Source: Actinoplanes couchii
GTDB lineage: Bacteria; Actinomycetota; Actinomycetes; Mycobacteriales; Micromonosporaceae
DNA: 64,000 nt
Assembly: GCF_016862075.1 (NCBI RefSeq)
Contig: NZ_BOMG01000102.1
Span: forward strand, 1-64,000
Direction: 5' to 3'
Shown in pieces: positions 50,736-59,918 of this stretch. Below the pieces are notes generated by a model, which saw only the letters and a list, made by a program, of their open reading frames with translations, made no database searches and was not told the origin of the DNA. A program made the translations under genes and the position numbers. Numbering within the stretch: the stretch's first letter is position 1; each line of letters begins with the position of its first letter.

Positions 50736-52148
50736 GTGCACGTGCTGACGTACCTCCGACTCATCGGCCTCGCCGGATCGCTCATGCTCGCCACCGCCGG
50801 GTGGTTGGGCGGGGCGGTACCCGACGCCGACCTCACCAGCACCCCGATGAGCATCGCCAGAGGCCCGTACGGCCCCGCGATCCTCGGCCTGTGGGTGATC
50901 GGAACCGGACTGCAAGCGTGGGCGTGGTGGTCGGCCAGAGACCGCGTGCCCTCGACGAGATGGGCGGTGATCACCGCCCTGCTGTGGATGGCCCCGTTCC
51001 TGTTCACCCCACCGATGGGCAGCCGGGACTTCTATTCGTACGCCTGCCAGGGTGAGATGTTCCTGCACGGCATCGACCCGTACCTGCACGGTGTCGACGC
51101 CCTGCCGTGCAGCTGGCTGGAGACGGTGTCGACGATCTGGCGGGACACGCCCACCCCGTACGGCCCGCTCTTCATCCTGATCGCTGCCGCAGCCGTCAAA
51201 CTCACCGGCGGCCTCACCGGCTCCCTGATCATTTTCCGCCTGGTGACCCTTGCCGGCCTGGCGGCGATCGCCGTCGGCCTGCCCGCACTGGCCCGGGCTT
51301 GCGGCATTCCCGCCGAGCGCGCGGTCTGGCTGGCCCTGGCGGGCCCGCTGGTAGGGGCGCACATGCTGGCCGCCCCGCACAACGATGCGGTCATGCTCGG
51401 GTTCGCGGTGCTGGCGCTTTTCCTGCTGGTACGGGTGGGCTCACAACCGTGGGTCCTGGTCACTTCCGGGGCACTGTTGGGCCTGGCGGTGGCGGTGAAG
51501 GCGACCGCGGGGGTGCTGATCCCGTTCGCGGTCCTGATGACCGGTTTGGCGTTCGTCCGTTCCACGCTCCTGATCGGCACCGGGGCGCTGTTGTCGTTCG
51601 GCACGGTGACGCTGGCGAGCGGCCTGGGCCTGGGCTGGATCCCGGCGATGCGGGTGGGCGACAGCCTGATCCAGTTCACGTCCCTGCCCACCGCGGTGGG
51701 GATGACCCTGACGTACACGGGCCGCCTGTTCAGCCCGACGTTCGACGCGGTACCGGCGGTCCGCAACGTGGCGCTGGTGCTGCTGATCAGCACCCTGGTG
51801 TTCCTGTGGTTCCGCGCGTTCCGAGCAAGCCCCGAGAACCGCCGGAAGGCGGCCCTGCACAACGCGGCCCTGTCCCTGGCGGCGTTCGTGGCTCTGGTCC
51901 CGGTCTTCCACGCCTGGTACATCCTGTGGCCGTTGACGTTGCTGGCAGCGACGACGTTGAGAACCAGACTGGCAATGCTGCTGACAATCGCAGCCGCCTA
52001 CCTGGTACTCCCGGACGGCGGAGGCTTGTCCCGTTTCGTGAAGTTCCCCGGAGCCCCGCTGGTGGTGCTGGCGCTGATAGCCCTACTGATAGTCGAAACC
52101 CGCCGCCGCCGCCGAAACCCCGCCGAGCCAACCCCGGTCCCAGGCTGA
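50736..52148 (+). CDS. MptB-like polyprenol-phosphomannose mannosyltransferase
   Basis: A 470-residue GT-C integral membrane enzyme with about twelve helices. The extracytoplasmic loop FTPPMGSRDFYSYACQGEMFLHGIDPYLHG followed by PTPYGPLFILIAAAAVKLTG is the signature of actinobacterial MptA/MptB alpha-1,6-mannosyltransferases, including the acidic residue before FYSY. These extend mannose cores of lipoglycans using polyprenol-phosphomannose. GTG 50736. Alone here; divergent from the PP-loop gene. The Pro/Arg-rich C-terminus is cytoplasmic. Confidence 0.88.
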   Translation: MHVLTYLRLIGLAGSLMLATAGWLGGAVPDADLTSTPMSIARGPYGPAILGLWVIGTGLQAWAWWSARDRVPSTRWAVITALLWMAPFLFTPPMGSRDFYSYACQGEMFLHGIDPYLHGVDALPCSWLETVSTIWRDTPTPYGPLFILIAAAAVKLTGGLTGSLIIFRLVTLAGLAAIAVGLPALARACGIPAERAVWLALAGPLVGAHMLAAPHNDAVMLGFAVLALFLLVRVGSQPWVLVTSGALLGLAVAVKATAGVLIPFAVLMTGLAFVRSTLLIGTGALLSFGTVTLASGLGLGWIPAMRVGDSLIQFTSLPTAVGMTLTYTGRLFSPTFDAVPAVRNVALVLLISTLVFLWFRAFRASPENRRKAALHNAALSLAAFVALVPVFHAWYILWPLTLLAATTLRTRLAMLLTIAAAYLVLPDGGGLSRFVKFPGAPLVVLALIALLIVETRRRRRNPAEPTPVPG

Positions 52149-52430
52149 CCCACCCACCCCGAACCTGTCGGCCTGGTGAGGTTCGCCCGAGCCGGCGGTC
52201 TGGCGAGCCTGTGGCCCGGCGAGGCTCACCCCAAGCCAGCCGCCCGGCGAGGCTTGCCCGAGCCGACTGCTCGGAGAACGGTGTCCGGATAGTCATCCAC
52301 CAGCCTTGGTCACCGGTAGCCGCCGGTGACCGTTCGCTGGTCGCCCGGCGCTGCCCGACGCTCGGAAGGCGATCACCGTTATCCGGATGCCTACCATCCA
52401 CCGACCACGAACCACCAACCGTGGGCCACC

Positions 52431-52500
52431 GACCACCGACCACCGACCACCGACCACCGACCACCGACCACCGACCACCGACCACCGACCACCGACCACC
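52431..52500. repeat. Ten exact GACCACC heptanucleotide repeats
   Basis: 70 bp made of ten perfect 7-bp units, flanked by degraded copies from about 52399. Because 7 is not a multiple of 3, all three frames read through and spurious long frames arise. Typical slippage-prone tract. Confidence 0.95.
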
Positions 52501-52749
52501 GCCACCCGGCCACGTTCGCTGGTGCCCGGTAGTGGGTGGCCGCCCACTACCGGGTGCCGTTAATTGGCTATCGGCCGTCGTCTACTGGCTCGTTGCCGCC
52601 AGTCGCCAGCCACCCGTCACTATTCGCTGGTCACTGCTCGTCGGCCGCCGGTGTCCGGCCTTCGGCGAACGGAGGTCTGCAGCAGTTGCTGTTCACGGGC
52701 CACCCGGGAGTCGTGTTCTTCGGGTGCCGGGTCGCCGGTGGCCGGATGC

Positions 52750-52822
52750 CGGTGGCCGGTGGCGGCGGGCGGTGGCGGCGGGCGGTGGCGGCCGGTGGCG
52801 GCGGGCGGCGGGCGGCGGGCGG
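52750..52822. repeat. G-rich GGCGG/GGTGG repeat tract
   Basis: A run of GGTGGCGGCGGGCGGTGGCG-type units without fixed period, only G and C with few T. One strand could form G-quadruplexes. It lies just downstream of the 3' end of the DUF6069-like gene. Confidence 0.75.
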
Positions 52823-52832
52823 TTGGTTTGGG

Positions 52833-53276
52833 TTATCTGACCGTGTTCTGGGTCGGGGTGGTTTGGGGCTCGGGCTGGGTCTTCTCCGTCTCGGGCTTGG
52901 TGGCTGTGCTCCGGAAGCCCGGGATCAGGACGGCCGCGACTGCCACGTGGGTCAGGGCCAGCACCACCTTGCTTCCGGTGGTCGCCTCCACTCCGGCGAA
53001 GGGCAGGAACGACACCGCCGTGATCAGAGCCGCCGCTACCGTCCAGATGGTGAGGGCGTGCCTGGTGAAGCGCTCCAAGACTGCGAGTGTCGCCCATCCC
53101 AGCAGGCTCGCCGCCGCTGCTACGAAGGCGATCTGGCTCAGCCCGAGATCCATGGCCGGCTGGCCGGGGGAGACCACCACCAGATCGTGCCCGAGCACCG
53201 GTTCCCCGATCACCCAGACCAGGACGGTTGCCAGAACCGCACCTACGACCACGATCGCGCGTTTTCCAGCCTGCAT
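52833..53276 (-). CDS. Small four-helix membrane protein (DUF6069-like)
   Basis: A 147-residue protein with four hydrophobic helices (AIVVVGAVLATVLVWVIG; IAFVAAAASLLGWATLAVL; TIWTVAAALITAVSFLPF; LTHVAVAAVLIPGF) and a Thr/Pro/Glu/Gln-rich tail. Matches the DUF6069 pattern of actinobacterial integral proteins. ATG 53276 has GAGGAGG about 8 nt upstream; the GTG at 53282 would be too close to it. Divergent from a MarR regulator whose boxes lie between, so it is the likely target of that regulator. Confidence 0.8.
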   Translation of the reverse strand: MQAGKRAIVVVGAVLATVLVWVIGEPVLGHDLVVVSPGQPAMDLGLSQIAFVAAAASLLGWATLAVLERFTRHALTIWTVAAALITAVSFLPFAGVEATTGSKVVLALTHVAVAAVLIPGFRSTATKPETEKTQPEPQTTPTQNTVR

Positions 53277-53318
53277 CGTCACTCCTCCTCAGAAGACAAA
53301 CCTTGACTAGGTCGATTG

Positions 53319-53369
53319 TTGAGGTGCTCAAGCATTTGTGAGCCTAATGTAGATACTTGAGCAACTCAA
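53319..53369. promoter_or_regulatory. Two MarR-type boxes TTGAG-N3-CTCAA
   Basis: Perfect 13-bp palindromes TTGAG-GTG-CTCAA (53319-53331) and TTGAG-CAA-CTCAA (53357-53369), centres 38 bp apart, between the DUF6069-like gene and the MarR gene. A further TTGAG half-site follows at 53373. Both divergent promoters would be covered. Confidence 0.75.
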
Positions 53370-53395
53370 CTATTGAGGCGAAGTATCATCAGGCC

Positions 53396-53836
53396 ATGAG
53401 CGACGCCCCCGCCGACGATCAGTTGGTCGTCGAACTGACCGACCTCGTCTTCCTGGCGGCAGGCCGGCTCCGGCAGGGTTTCAATGCGATCGCTGCCGAG
53501 CTGGGTCTCACTCCGGCCCAGGCGCTGGCCCTGGTCAACTTGCGGGGCCCGGCTCCCATGCGAGACCTGGCCGACATCCTGAGTTGCGATGCCTCGAACG
53601 TGACCGGCATCGTCGACGGCTTGGAGAAGCGGGGCCTGGTCACCCGCCGTCCCGATCCGGCCGATCGGCGAGTGAAACACCTGGTGCTGACCACCGAGGG
53701 CAGCCGCCGCCGAGATCAGCTGACCACCGAGGCCAACGCCCGCGCGGAAGCCCTCTTCGCCGCCCTGGGCCCCGACCGAACCCACTTGCGCGACCTACTC
53801 GCGGTGGTAGCCGCCCGGCAAGATCCGCAGCCCTGA
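53396..53836 (+). CDS. MarR-family regulator
   Basis: A 146-residue winged-helix repressor: LTPAQALALVNLRGPAPMRDLADILSCDASNVTGIVDGLEKRGLVTRRPDPADRRVKHLVLT holds the recognition helix (DASNVTGIVDGLE) and the wing (DPADRRVKHL). ATG 53396 is preferred; a TTG start at 53357 would lie inside the second operator palindrome. The twin boxes upstream indicate autoregulation and control of the divergent membrane-protein gene. Confidence 0.9.
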   Translation: MSDAPADDQLVVELTDLVFLAAGRLRQGFNAIAAELGLTPAQALALVNLRGPAPMRDLADILSCDASNVTGIVDGLEKRGLVTRRPDPADRRVKHLVLTTEGSRRRDQLTTEANARAEALFAALGPDRTHLRDLLAVVAARQDPQP

Positions 53837-53870
53837 TCCACCCGACCCCGCATCGCGGCATCACAGTGGG

Positions 53871-54117
53871 CTCACCGCATTCGTGGCTGTCTCGGCCCCT
53901 CACCTCGTGTGTGGCCGGTTCGGACCTCTCGCCACATAAGTGGCCGACCTGATCGCTCATCGCGTTTGTGTCTGTCCTGGCCCCTCGCCTCGCGTGTGGC
54001 CGACTTGATCGCTCACCGTGTTCGTGGCAGTTCTGGCCCCTCGCCTTGTGTGTGGCTGACCTGACCGCTCATCTCATCCGTGGTCGGCCTGGCCAGTCGT
54101 ATGGTGGCGGCCTGGTG
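53871..54117. repeat. 56-bp intergenic repeat array
   Basis: Units starting CTCACC/CTCATC with the core TTCGTGGCNGTTCTGGCCCC and TCGCCTNGTGTGTGGC recur at about 53871, 53956, 54012 and 54068, the last three exactly 56 bp apart. The 281-bp gap 53837-54117 has no gene. Not a CRISPR: units are adjacent, degenerate and have no spacers. Confidence 0.8.
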
Positions 54118-54879
54118 TCAGCGCAGGGATCGGCGCAGCAGGTTGATCAGGGATTCGGCCGCTGCGGTGGTGTCGAAAGTCGGGTCGGACAGGTTTTCCG
54201 CGACTATCGCGTCCAAGGCTCCGTTCACGATCACCGCCGTTACCGACGGGTCCACGTCGGGGCGATAGTCGCCGGCCTCGCGGGCCGCCGTTATCAGGGC
54301 GGCCACCGACTGATGGCGGCTCGGGGCGTTCGGAGTGTCGCCTACGGTCGGTGCCTCGCCGATCGCCTCGATGATCATGCGGGTGTGTGTCGGGTTCTCC
54401 CGCAGGTAGCCGATCAGAGAACGGATGTACGCCTCCAGCGCCGCCTCACCCAAGGTTGCTTCGCCTGACGTCGCCTCACCCAAGGTTGCTTCCCCTGACG
54501 TCGCTTCGCCCAAGGTTGCTTCGCCTGACGTCGCTTCGCCCAGGGGTGCCTCGCTTGGTGCCGCCTCGTTCAGGAGCGCTTCGCCTGACACTGCTTCGTT
54601 CGACTCCGCTTTGTCGGACGTCGGCCTGCGGGTGGCCGCTTCTACAGCGGCTCCGACGTGGGCGGTCACGGCGTCGATCACTGAGTCGTAGGCGGCCTGG
54701 ACCACCGCGTCCTTCGACGGGAAGTGGTACAGGACCGCGGCCTTGGAGATGCCGGCTGCCTCGGCGATCCGGGCCAGCGACGTGCCCGTGTAGTGGTGCC
54801 GGGCGATCAACTCGATGGTGACGCTGATGAGCTGGGCTCGGCGGGTCTGTTCAGTGAGCGTGAGTGGCTTGGTGGGCAC
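54118..54879 (-). CDS. TetR-family regulator with a 30-bp minisatellite
   Basis: A 253-residue repressor. HTH TIELIARHHYTGTSLARIAEAAGISKAAVLYHF at residues 21-53. Residues about 94-148 consist of a ten-residue repeat (GEATLGEATS type) encoded by five 30-bp units at 54451-54600, inserted into the ligand-binding domain; without it the length would be normal (about 200). The remaining C-terminal part is typical. GTG start at 54879. Divergent from an alpha/beta hydrolase whose promoter holds a TetR palindrome. Confidence 0.88.
   Translation of the reverse strand: MPTKPLTLTEQTRRAQLISVTIELIARHHYTGTSLARIAEAAGISKAAVLYHFPSKDAVVQAAYDSVIDAVTAHVGAAVEAATRRPTSDKAESNEAVSGEALLNEAAPSEAPLGEATSGEATLGEATSGEATLGEATSGEATLGEAALEAYIRSLIGYLRENPTHTRMIIEAIGEAPTVGDTPNAPSRHQSVAALITAAREAGDYRPDVDPSVTAVIVNGALDAIVAENLSDPTFDTTAAAESLINLLRRSLR
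54451..54600. repeat. Five 30-bp tandem units inside a TetR gene
   Basis: Units of exactly 30 bp begin at 54451, 54481, 54511, 54541 and 54571, the first three almost identical (CAAGGTTGCTTCSCCTGACG core), the last two diverged. They translate to repeated GEAT-x-GEATS on the minus strand. Confidence 0.92.
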
Positions 54880-54907
54880 CGCACCACCGTAGGAGATAAC
54901 CCCGCGG

Positions 54908-54943
54908 TTGAAAATTCTACCGATTGGTAAGTAATCTGACCGG
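54908..54943 (+). promoter_or_regulatory. Hydrolase promoter with TetR operator in the spacer; leaderless
   Basis: TTGAAA (54908-54913), an 18-bp spacer and TAATCT (54932-54937) precede the ATG at 54944 by 6 nt, with no Shine-Dalgarno site. The perfect palindrome TACC-GATT-GGTA (54918-54929) sits within the spacer, so the divergent TetR protein would directly block RNA polymerase. Confidence 0.72.
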
Positions 54944-56050
<1,107 letters not shown>

Positions 56051-56147
56051 CCCCGCCGGAGTCGGTCCCGGCAGGCCTCGCGGGAGTTGGTCACGGCAGG
56101 CTCCGCAGGAGTTGGTCGCGGCTGACCCCGCAGGGGGCCGGTTGTGG
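56051..56147. repeat. About four 25-bp intergenic repeats
   Basis: CCGCAGGAGTTGGTCGCGGC-like units, degraded in each copy, fill the space between two convergent genes. No gene or obvious terminator stem is seen apart from the array. Confidence 0.65.
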
Positions 56148-56513
56148 TCAACCCCCGCAGGAGACCGGCCCGGCCGACAGTTCCATCAACACCGCGGCCA
56201 CCCCGAAGTAAGCGCCGAACAACGTCACCAGGACACCGGCGGCAGCCAGCAGGAAGTCCCCGGACCCGAACCGCCGCCCGCGCTCGGCCCGAACTGCCGC
56301 CACCACCAGCACCACCGAGACCAGCGCCAGCGCCACGGCGACGATGCCGAGCGGCAGCATGGCTCCCGGAACCGCTGGCCGGGGCGTTCCACAGGACCGA
56401 GCCACCGCCGCGGTGTAGCCCTGACCGAGAACGAACAACACGCCGATCGCCACCATCGCCGCGGCCAGCGTCACCAGGGAGCGGCGCCGTCTCACCGATC
56501 CGTTCATCGTCAC
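56148..56513 (-). CDS. Small membrane protein of unknown function
   Basis: A 121-residue protein with three hydrophobic helices (LVTLAAAMVAIGVLFVLG; MLPLGIVAVALALVSVVLVVAA; LLAAAGVLVTLFGAYFGVAAVL) and a basic N-terminus. Cys residues at ARSCGTP and VSCGG could pair on the outer face. GTG 56513 has GGAGG 6 nt upstream. Family not recognised. Confidence 0.72.
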   Translation of the reverse strand: MTMNGSVRRRRSLVTLAAAMVAIGVLFVLGQGYTAAVARSCGTPRPAVPGAMLPLGIVAVALALVSVVLVVAAVRAERGRRFGSGDFLLAAAGVLVTLFGAYFGVAAVLMELSAGPVSCGG

Positions 56514-56686
56514 TTCGGTCCTCCCCTGCCGTGGTGGTGTCGACGAGGTGTGCTGCTGCGCGGGGTGGGCGGTTCATGCGGATCTCCGGATTGACAGGGA
56601 GGGCACAGCGCGGGCACAAGGGCATCCTCAACTCGGAGGAAATTCTTGGCGTCGTCCCGATGAACTGTTACGAAGGGTGAGTTCTG

Positions 56687-58072
56687 ATGCCTCCCTACCA
56701 GCTGTCCCGCCGCTCCTTCGGCGCTGCTCTCGCCGGAGTTGTCGGCCTTGTCGCGCTCGGCGCCTGTGCTGAGGACGCGACGTCAGCGGGGGGATCGACC
56801 ACGGCCACCGCTGGCAGTGGGCTGTTCGACGACACCCAGGTGCACGACATCGAGTTCACGTTCGAGCAGGCCGACTACGACGCGATGGTCGACGCCTACC
56901 TGGAGTCCAGCGACAAGAAGTGGATCGAGGCGACGGTCACCGTCGACGGCTCGACGTTCGAGAAGGCCGGCCTGCGGCTCAAGGGCAACTCGACCCTGCG
57001 CGGCCTCACCAAAGCCGGAGCCACAGCGAGCACAGCGAACACGGAGAGCAACAACCGAGGCGGTCCGGGTGGCAGTCTGTCGTCGGACAACCCCCAAGAT
57101 CTTCCCTGGCTGGTACGTCTGGACAAGTACGTGGACGGCCAGGCCATCGGCGGCTACTCGGAGTTCGTCGTCCGGTCCAACAACTCGGAGTCGGCACTGA
57201 ACGAGGCGGTCGCCCTGGAACTGCTCGGTGAGACGGGCCTGGCCACCCAGAAGTCGGCGTCCACCCGGCTCAGCGCCAACGGCGGTGCCGAGGTGCTGCG
57301 CCTGATCATCGAGAACCCGGCGGACAAGTGGGATGCCGACAACTTCAGCGGCGCCGGCATCCTCTACAAGGCCGAGGCGAACGGCGACTACAGCTACCGG
57401 GGCGACACCGCGGAGGACTACGAGGACGTCTTCGATCAGGAATCCGATTCGGACAACGTGAACTTCGCGCCGCTGGCCGCGTTCCTCAAGTTCATCAACG
57501 AGTCCGACGACGCCACGTTCGGCTCCGGCCTGGGTGAGCACCTGGACACCGCGGCGTTCGCCACCTATCTGGCGTTCCAGGAGCTGATCAAGAACTCGGA
57601 CGACATCGACGGGCCGGGCAACAACTCGTACCTGCGGTACACGACCGACAAGGATCAGTTCACCGTGGTCGCGTGGGACCACAACCTGGCGTTCGGCGGC
57701 ATGGGCGGTGGCGGCGGCAACCGCGGCGGAGGCGGTGACCAGGGTGGGGGCGGTAACCAGGGTGGAGGCGGCAACCCGCCCGCCGGCGCTGGAGGCTACG
57801 GCCAGCCGCAAGAAAGAGAAGGGAACAAGGGTGGCGGCGGCCGGATGGGCGGCAAGAGCAACATCCTGGTCACCAGGTTCAACGCCAACACCACGTTCAA
57901 GAAGGCGTACGAGAAGGCCCTCACCGATCTGAAGGCCAGCCTTTACACCAGTGGCAAGGCCGAGGAGATCCTGACGGCCCGGGCGGCGGTCCTGACCGCG
58001 AAGGCCTCCGACCTGATCAGCGCCGACACGGTGACCAGCGAGTCGGCGAGCATCAAGGCGAACTTCGGCTAG
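56687..58072 (+). CDS. CotH-kinase-family lipoprotein
   Basis: A 461-residue exported protein. The N-terminus has both a Tat-like SRRSFGAALAGVV and a lipobox LGAC (Cys about 27), so it is likely a lipoprotein. Body motifs match CotH-type proteins: ADYDAMVDAYLES, LRLKGNSTLRG, LVRLDKYVDGQAIGGYSEFVVRSN, and the kinase-like NNSYLRYTTDKDQFTVVAWDHNLAFG. Residues about 344-375 are a GGGGNQ repeat insert before GKSNILVTRFNA. CotH proteins phosphorylate spore-coat proteins in Bacillus; the role of actinobacterial homologues is unknown. ATG 56687 follows AGGGTGAG. Confidence 0.88.
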   Translation: MPPYQLSRRSFGAALAGVVGLVALGACAEDATSAGGSTTATAGSGLFDDTQVHDIEFTFEQADYDAMVDAYLESSDKKWIEATVTVDGSTFEKAGLRLKGNSTLRGLTKAGATASTANTESNNRGGPGGSLSSDNPQDLPWLVRLDKYVDGQAIGGYSEFVVRSNNSESALNEAVALELLGETGLATQKSASTRLSANGGAEVLRLIIENPADKWDADNFSGAGILYKAEANGDYSYRGDTAEDYEDVFDQESDSDNVNFAPLAAFLKFINESDDATFGSGLGEHLDTAAFATYLAFQELIKNSDDIDGPGNNSYLRYTTDKDQFTVVAWDHNLAFGGMGGGGGNRGGGGDQGGGGNQGGGGNPPAGAGGYGQPQEREGNKGGGGRMGGKSNILVTRFNANTTFKKAYEKALTDLKASLYTSGKAEEILTARAAVLTAKASDLISADTVTSESASIKANFG

Positions 58073-58542
58073 GCGAGGCTGGGCCCCGCTGAGGGATCGC
58101 CGTCGACGGCGAGGGTGAGCCGCCCCAGGAAGTCGAGGATGACGGTCTTCTCGGCATCCGGTAGGGCGGCGCACACCTCGTCGATCCGGCTGATGACCGG
58201 CGCCCACGCCTCCAGCGACGCCTCCCGGGCGGCTTCGGTCTCGGTGATGGTGACCCGGCGCCGGTCGATGGTGTCACGATGGCGTTCGACGAGACCGGAT
58301 CGTTCCAGGCGGTCGATCAGCAGGGTCGCCGAGGCGGTCCGGATCCCGAGGGTGTGGGCGAGCTCGGTGGAGCCCATCGGCCCGTTCTGCACGAGAGCCC
58401 CGATGGCGGACATGTCGTTGGCGTTCATCCGCATCCGCACCGCCATCTTGCCGACGAGCTCCCGCGAACCGCCGATCATGTCGCGCACGGCCAGGGTGAC
58501 GGGGTCGAGTCCGTCGTACAGATGGATCAGGTCTTCCCGCAT
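58069..58542 (-). CDS. MarR-family regulator
   Basis: A 157-residue winged-helix protein: MNANDMSAIGALVQNGPMGSTELAHTLGIRTASATLLIDRLERSGLVERHRDTIDRRRVTIT with recognition helix and wing intact. Overlaps the CotH gene tail by 4 bp. Divergent from a small unknown gene with a strong leaderless promoter, probably its target. Confidence 0.89.
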   Translation of the reverse strand: MREDLIHLYDGLDPVTLAVRDMIGGSRELVGKMAVRMRMNANDMSAIGALVQNGPMGSTELAHTLGIRTASATLLIDRLERSGLVERHRDTIDRRRVTITETEAAREASLEAWAPVISRIDEVCAALPDAEKTVILDFLGRLTLAVDGDPSAGPSLA

Positions 58543-58561
58543 GTGGTTATTTCATCATGCC

Positions 58562-58596
58562 TTGCAACTTCACCATCAAGTAGTTAGTTTGCCTAG
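58562..58596 (+). promoter_or_regulatory. Leaderless promoter, TTGCAA-N17-TAGTTT
   Basis: TTGCAA (58562-58567), 17-bp spacer, TAGTTT (58585-58590), then 6 nt to the GTG at 58597. No Shine-Dalgarno sequence. The best-formed promoter in the right half of the window. Confidence 0.65.
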
Positions 58597-58998
58597 GTGA
58601 CCTGCCATGACCTGGTCCAGCAGCACGTTCGGTGCCTGCTGGAGGCGCCGTTCCGTGCCGAGGCGGACCGACTGCGGCAGGCCGAGGAGATCACCCGGAC
58701 CGGCCTGCGGGTCGTCGAGGGTGTGCTGTCGTCGGCCACCGGCTGGGAGTTGCGGGACTGGCTCACCGGCGCGGTGATCCGCCGCGGCGACGACGGCCCG
58801 GCCGGGCTGACCCGTGCCCTGAGCGGCCATTACGACGCCGACGACCTGTTCACCGACGTGCCCGAGCCGGCCACGCCGGGGATCCCGCCGTCGCTGGGCC
58901 GGGCGATCGAGGAGTGGCTGTTCGCCGCCTCGACCCCGGATCAGGACATCGCCGAGTTCATCGGCTGGCCGGTGGGCGAGGTCCGGGAGCACCGATAA
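58597..58998 (+). CDS. Hypothetical protein, 133 residues
   Basis: A small acidic soluble protein: MTCHDLVQQHVRCLLEAPFRAEADRLRQAEEITRTGLRVVEGVLSS then WELRDWLTGAVIRRGDD and a C-terminal EFIGWPVGEVREHR. Mostly helical. I do not recognise the family. GTG 58597 with a predicted leaderless promoter, divergent from MarR. Its last 41 bp overlap the LysR gene tail on the opposite strand. Confidence 0.7.
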   Translation: MTCHDLVQQHVRCLLEAPFRAEADRLRQAEEITRTGLRVVEGVLSSATGWELRDWLTGAVIRRGDDGPAGLTRALSGHYDADDLFTDVPEPATPGIPPSLGRAIEEWLFAASTPDQDIAEFIGWPVGEVREHR

Positions 58999-59881
58999 AA
59001 GGTGAGGGAGCGCCGACGATCTCCCGCAGTGTGGTCAGGACGGTGCGGACCGCCGCCCGGTGCAGGGTCTCCGGCCGGGTCAGCACGTCGATGTGCCGGA
59101 CCGCAGGCAGATCCGCCAACGGTCGCAGGACAAGACGAGGATCAGGCGCTGTCGTACGCCCGGGCAACAGCGCCAGCACCGCACCGCCCGCGACCACCGA
59201 CGCCGCCACGGTGAACTCGTTGATCCGGTGCCGCACGTCCAGCGGCCGCCCGGCCGTCGCCGCGATGGCTGCCAGGATCCCTTCCAGGGGGAATCCGGTG
59301 TGCGTGCTGATCCACGGCCAGGCACTGACGTCCACCGCGCGCAGCGGGTCGCGCCCGGCGAGCGGATGGTCGACGGACATCGCGACGTACAACGGCTCGA
59401 TCATCAAAGGGATGACGGTGAGCCGCTCGGCCGGCCAGGGCGGACTGTGCGCCAGCCGATGGGCGATCACCAGGTCGTAGTCGCCGACCAGGGCCGGGAA
59501 TTCGGCGTGCGGCACGTCCTCGTCGAAGCAGCGCACCCCGGGCGAGCGGGCGAGCAACGGCGCGAACCAGGAGAGACCGGCACTGTGGTACGCCGCGACG
59601 GTCACCGCCGAGTCCTCGTCGTCCAGGTGGTCGCCGACGGCGCGGGCGGCCCGGTCGAGCGCGGCCATCACGTCCACCGCCGCCGCGGCCAGTGCCTCGC
59701 CGGCCGGGGTGAGCACCAGCCGCCGCCCGCGGCGCTCGGTCAGTGGCACCCGCGCCGATCGCTGCAGGACGTTGAGCTGCTGGGACACCGCCGACGGTGT
59801 GATCCGCACCGCACGGGCCACCGCGGCGACACTGCCACGCTCGCCGAGTTCACGCAGCAACCTCAGGTGATGCGGATCCAC
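58958..59881 (-). CDS. LysR-family regulator
   Basis: A 307-residue activator/repressor: HTH LRLLRELGERGSVAAVARAVRITPSAVSQQLNVLQ at residues 7-41 and a periplasmic-binding-like effector domain (VTVAAYHSAGLSWFAPLLARS). GTG 59881 has GAGG 5 nt upstream. Divergent from a broken EamA transporter gene, which was presumably its target and may explain why the regulator is still intact while its target has decayed. Confidence 0.89.
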   Translation of the reverse strand: MDPHHLRLLRELGERGSVAAVARAVRITPSAVSQQLNVLQRSARVPLTERRGRRLVLTPAGEALAAAAVDVMAALDRAARAVGDHLDDEDSAVTVAAYHSAGLSWFAPLLARSPGVRCFDEDVPHAEFPALVGDYDLVIAHRLAHSPPWPAERLTVIPLMIEPLYVAMSVDHPLAGRDPLRAVDVSAWPWISTHTGFPLEGILAAIAATAGRPLDVRHRINEFTVAASVVAGGAVLALLPGRTTAPDPRLVLRPLADLPAVRHIDVLTRPETLHRAAVRTVLTTLREIVGAPSPFIGAPGPRPPASR

Positions 59882-59918
59882 AAGTCCTCACTACATCGTC
59901 GTTTCACCAGTTGGCGTC

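Larger units (their letters stand above)
52149..52832. other. Non-coding island rich in minisatellites
   Basis: A 684-bp gap without a credible gene; open frames across it are repeat translations. It holds degraded CGGCGAGGCTTGCCCGAGCC-type units (52160-52270), ten exact GACCACC heptads (52431-52500), short duplicated CGTTCGCTGGT-like pieces and a GGCGGGCGGT-rich stretch (52750-52822). I see no promoter, tRNA or phage-like site in it. Confidence 0.7.

Noticed and set aside
52431..52500. CRISPR-like array
   Set aside because: Units are 7 bp, contiguous and without spacers; no cas gene is present.
53357..53395. TTG start 13 codons upstream for the MarR gene
   Set aside because: It lies inside a perfect 13-bp operator palindrome and has no ribosome-binding site.
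53871..54117. CRISPR-like array
   Set aside because: Units of 56 bp are adjacent and degenerate, with no unique spacers and no cas genes.
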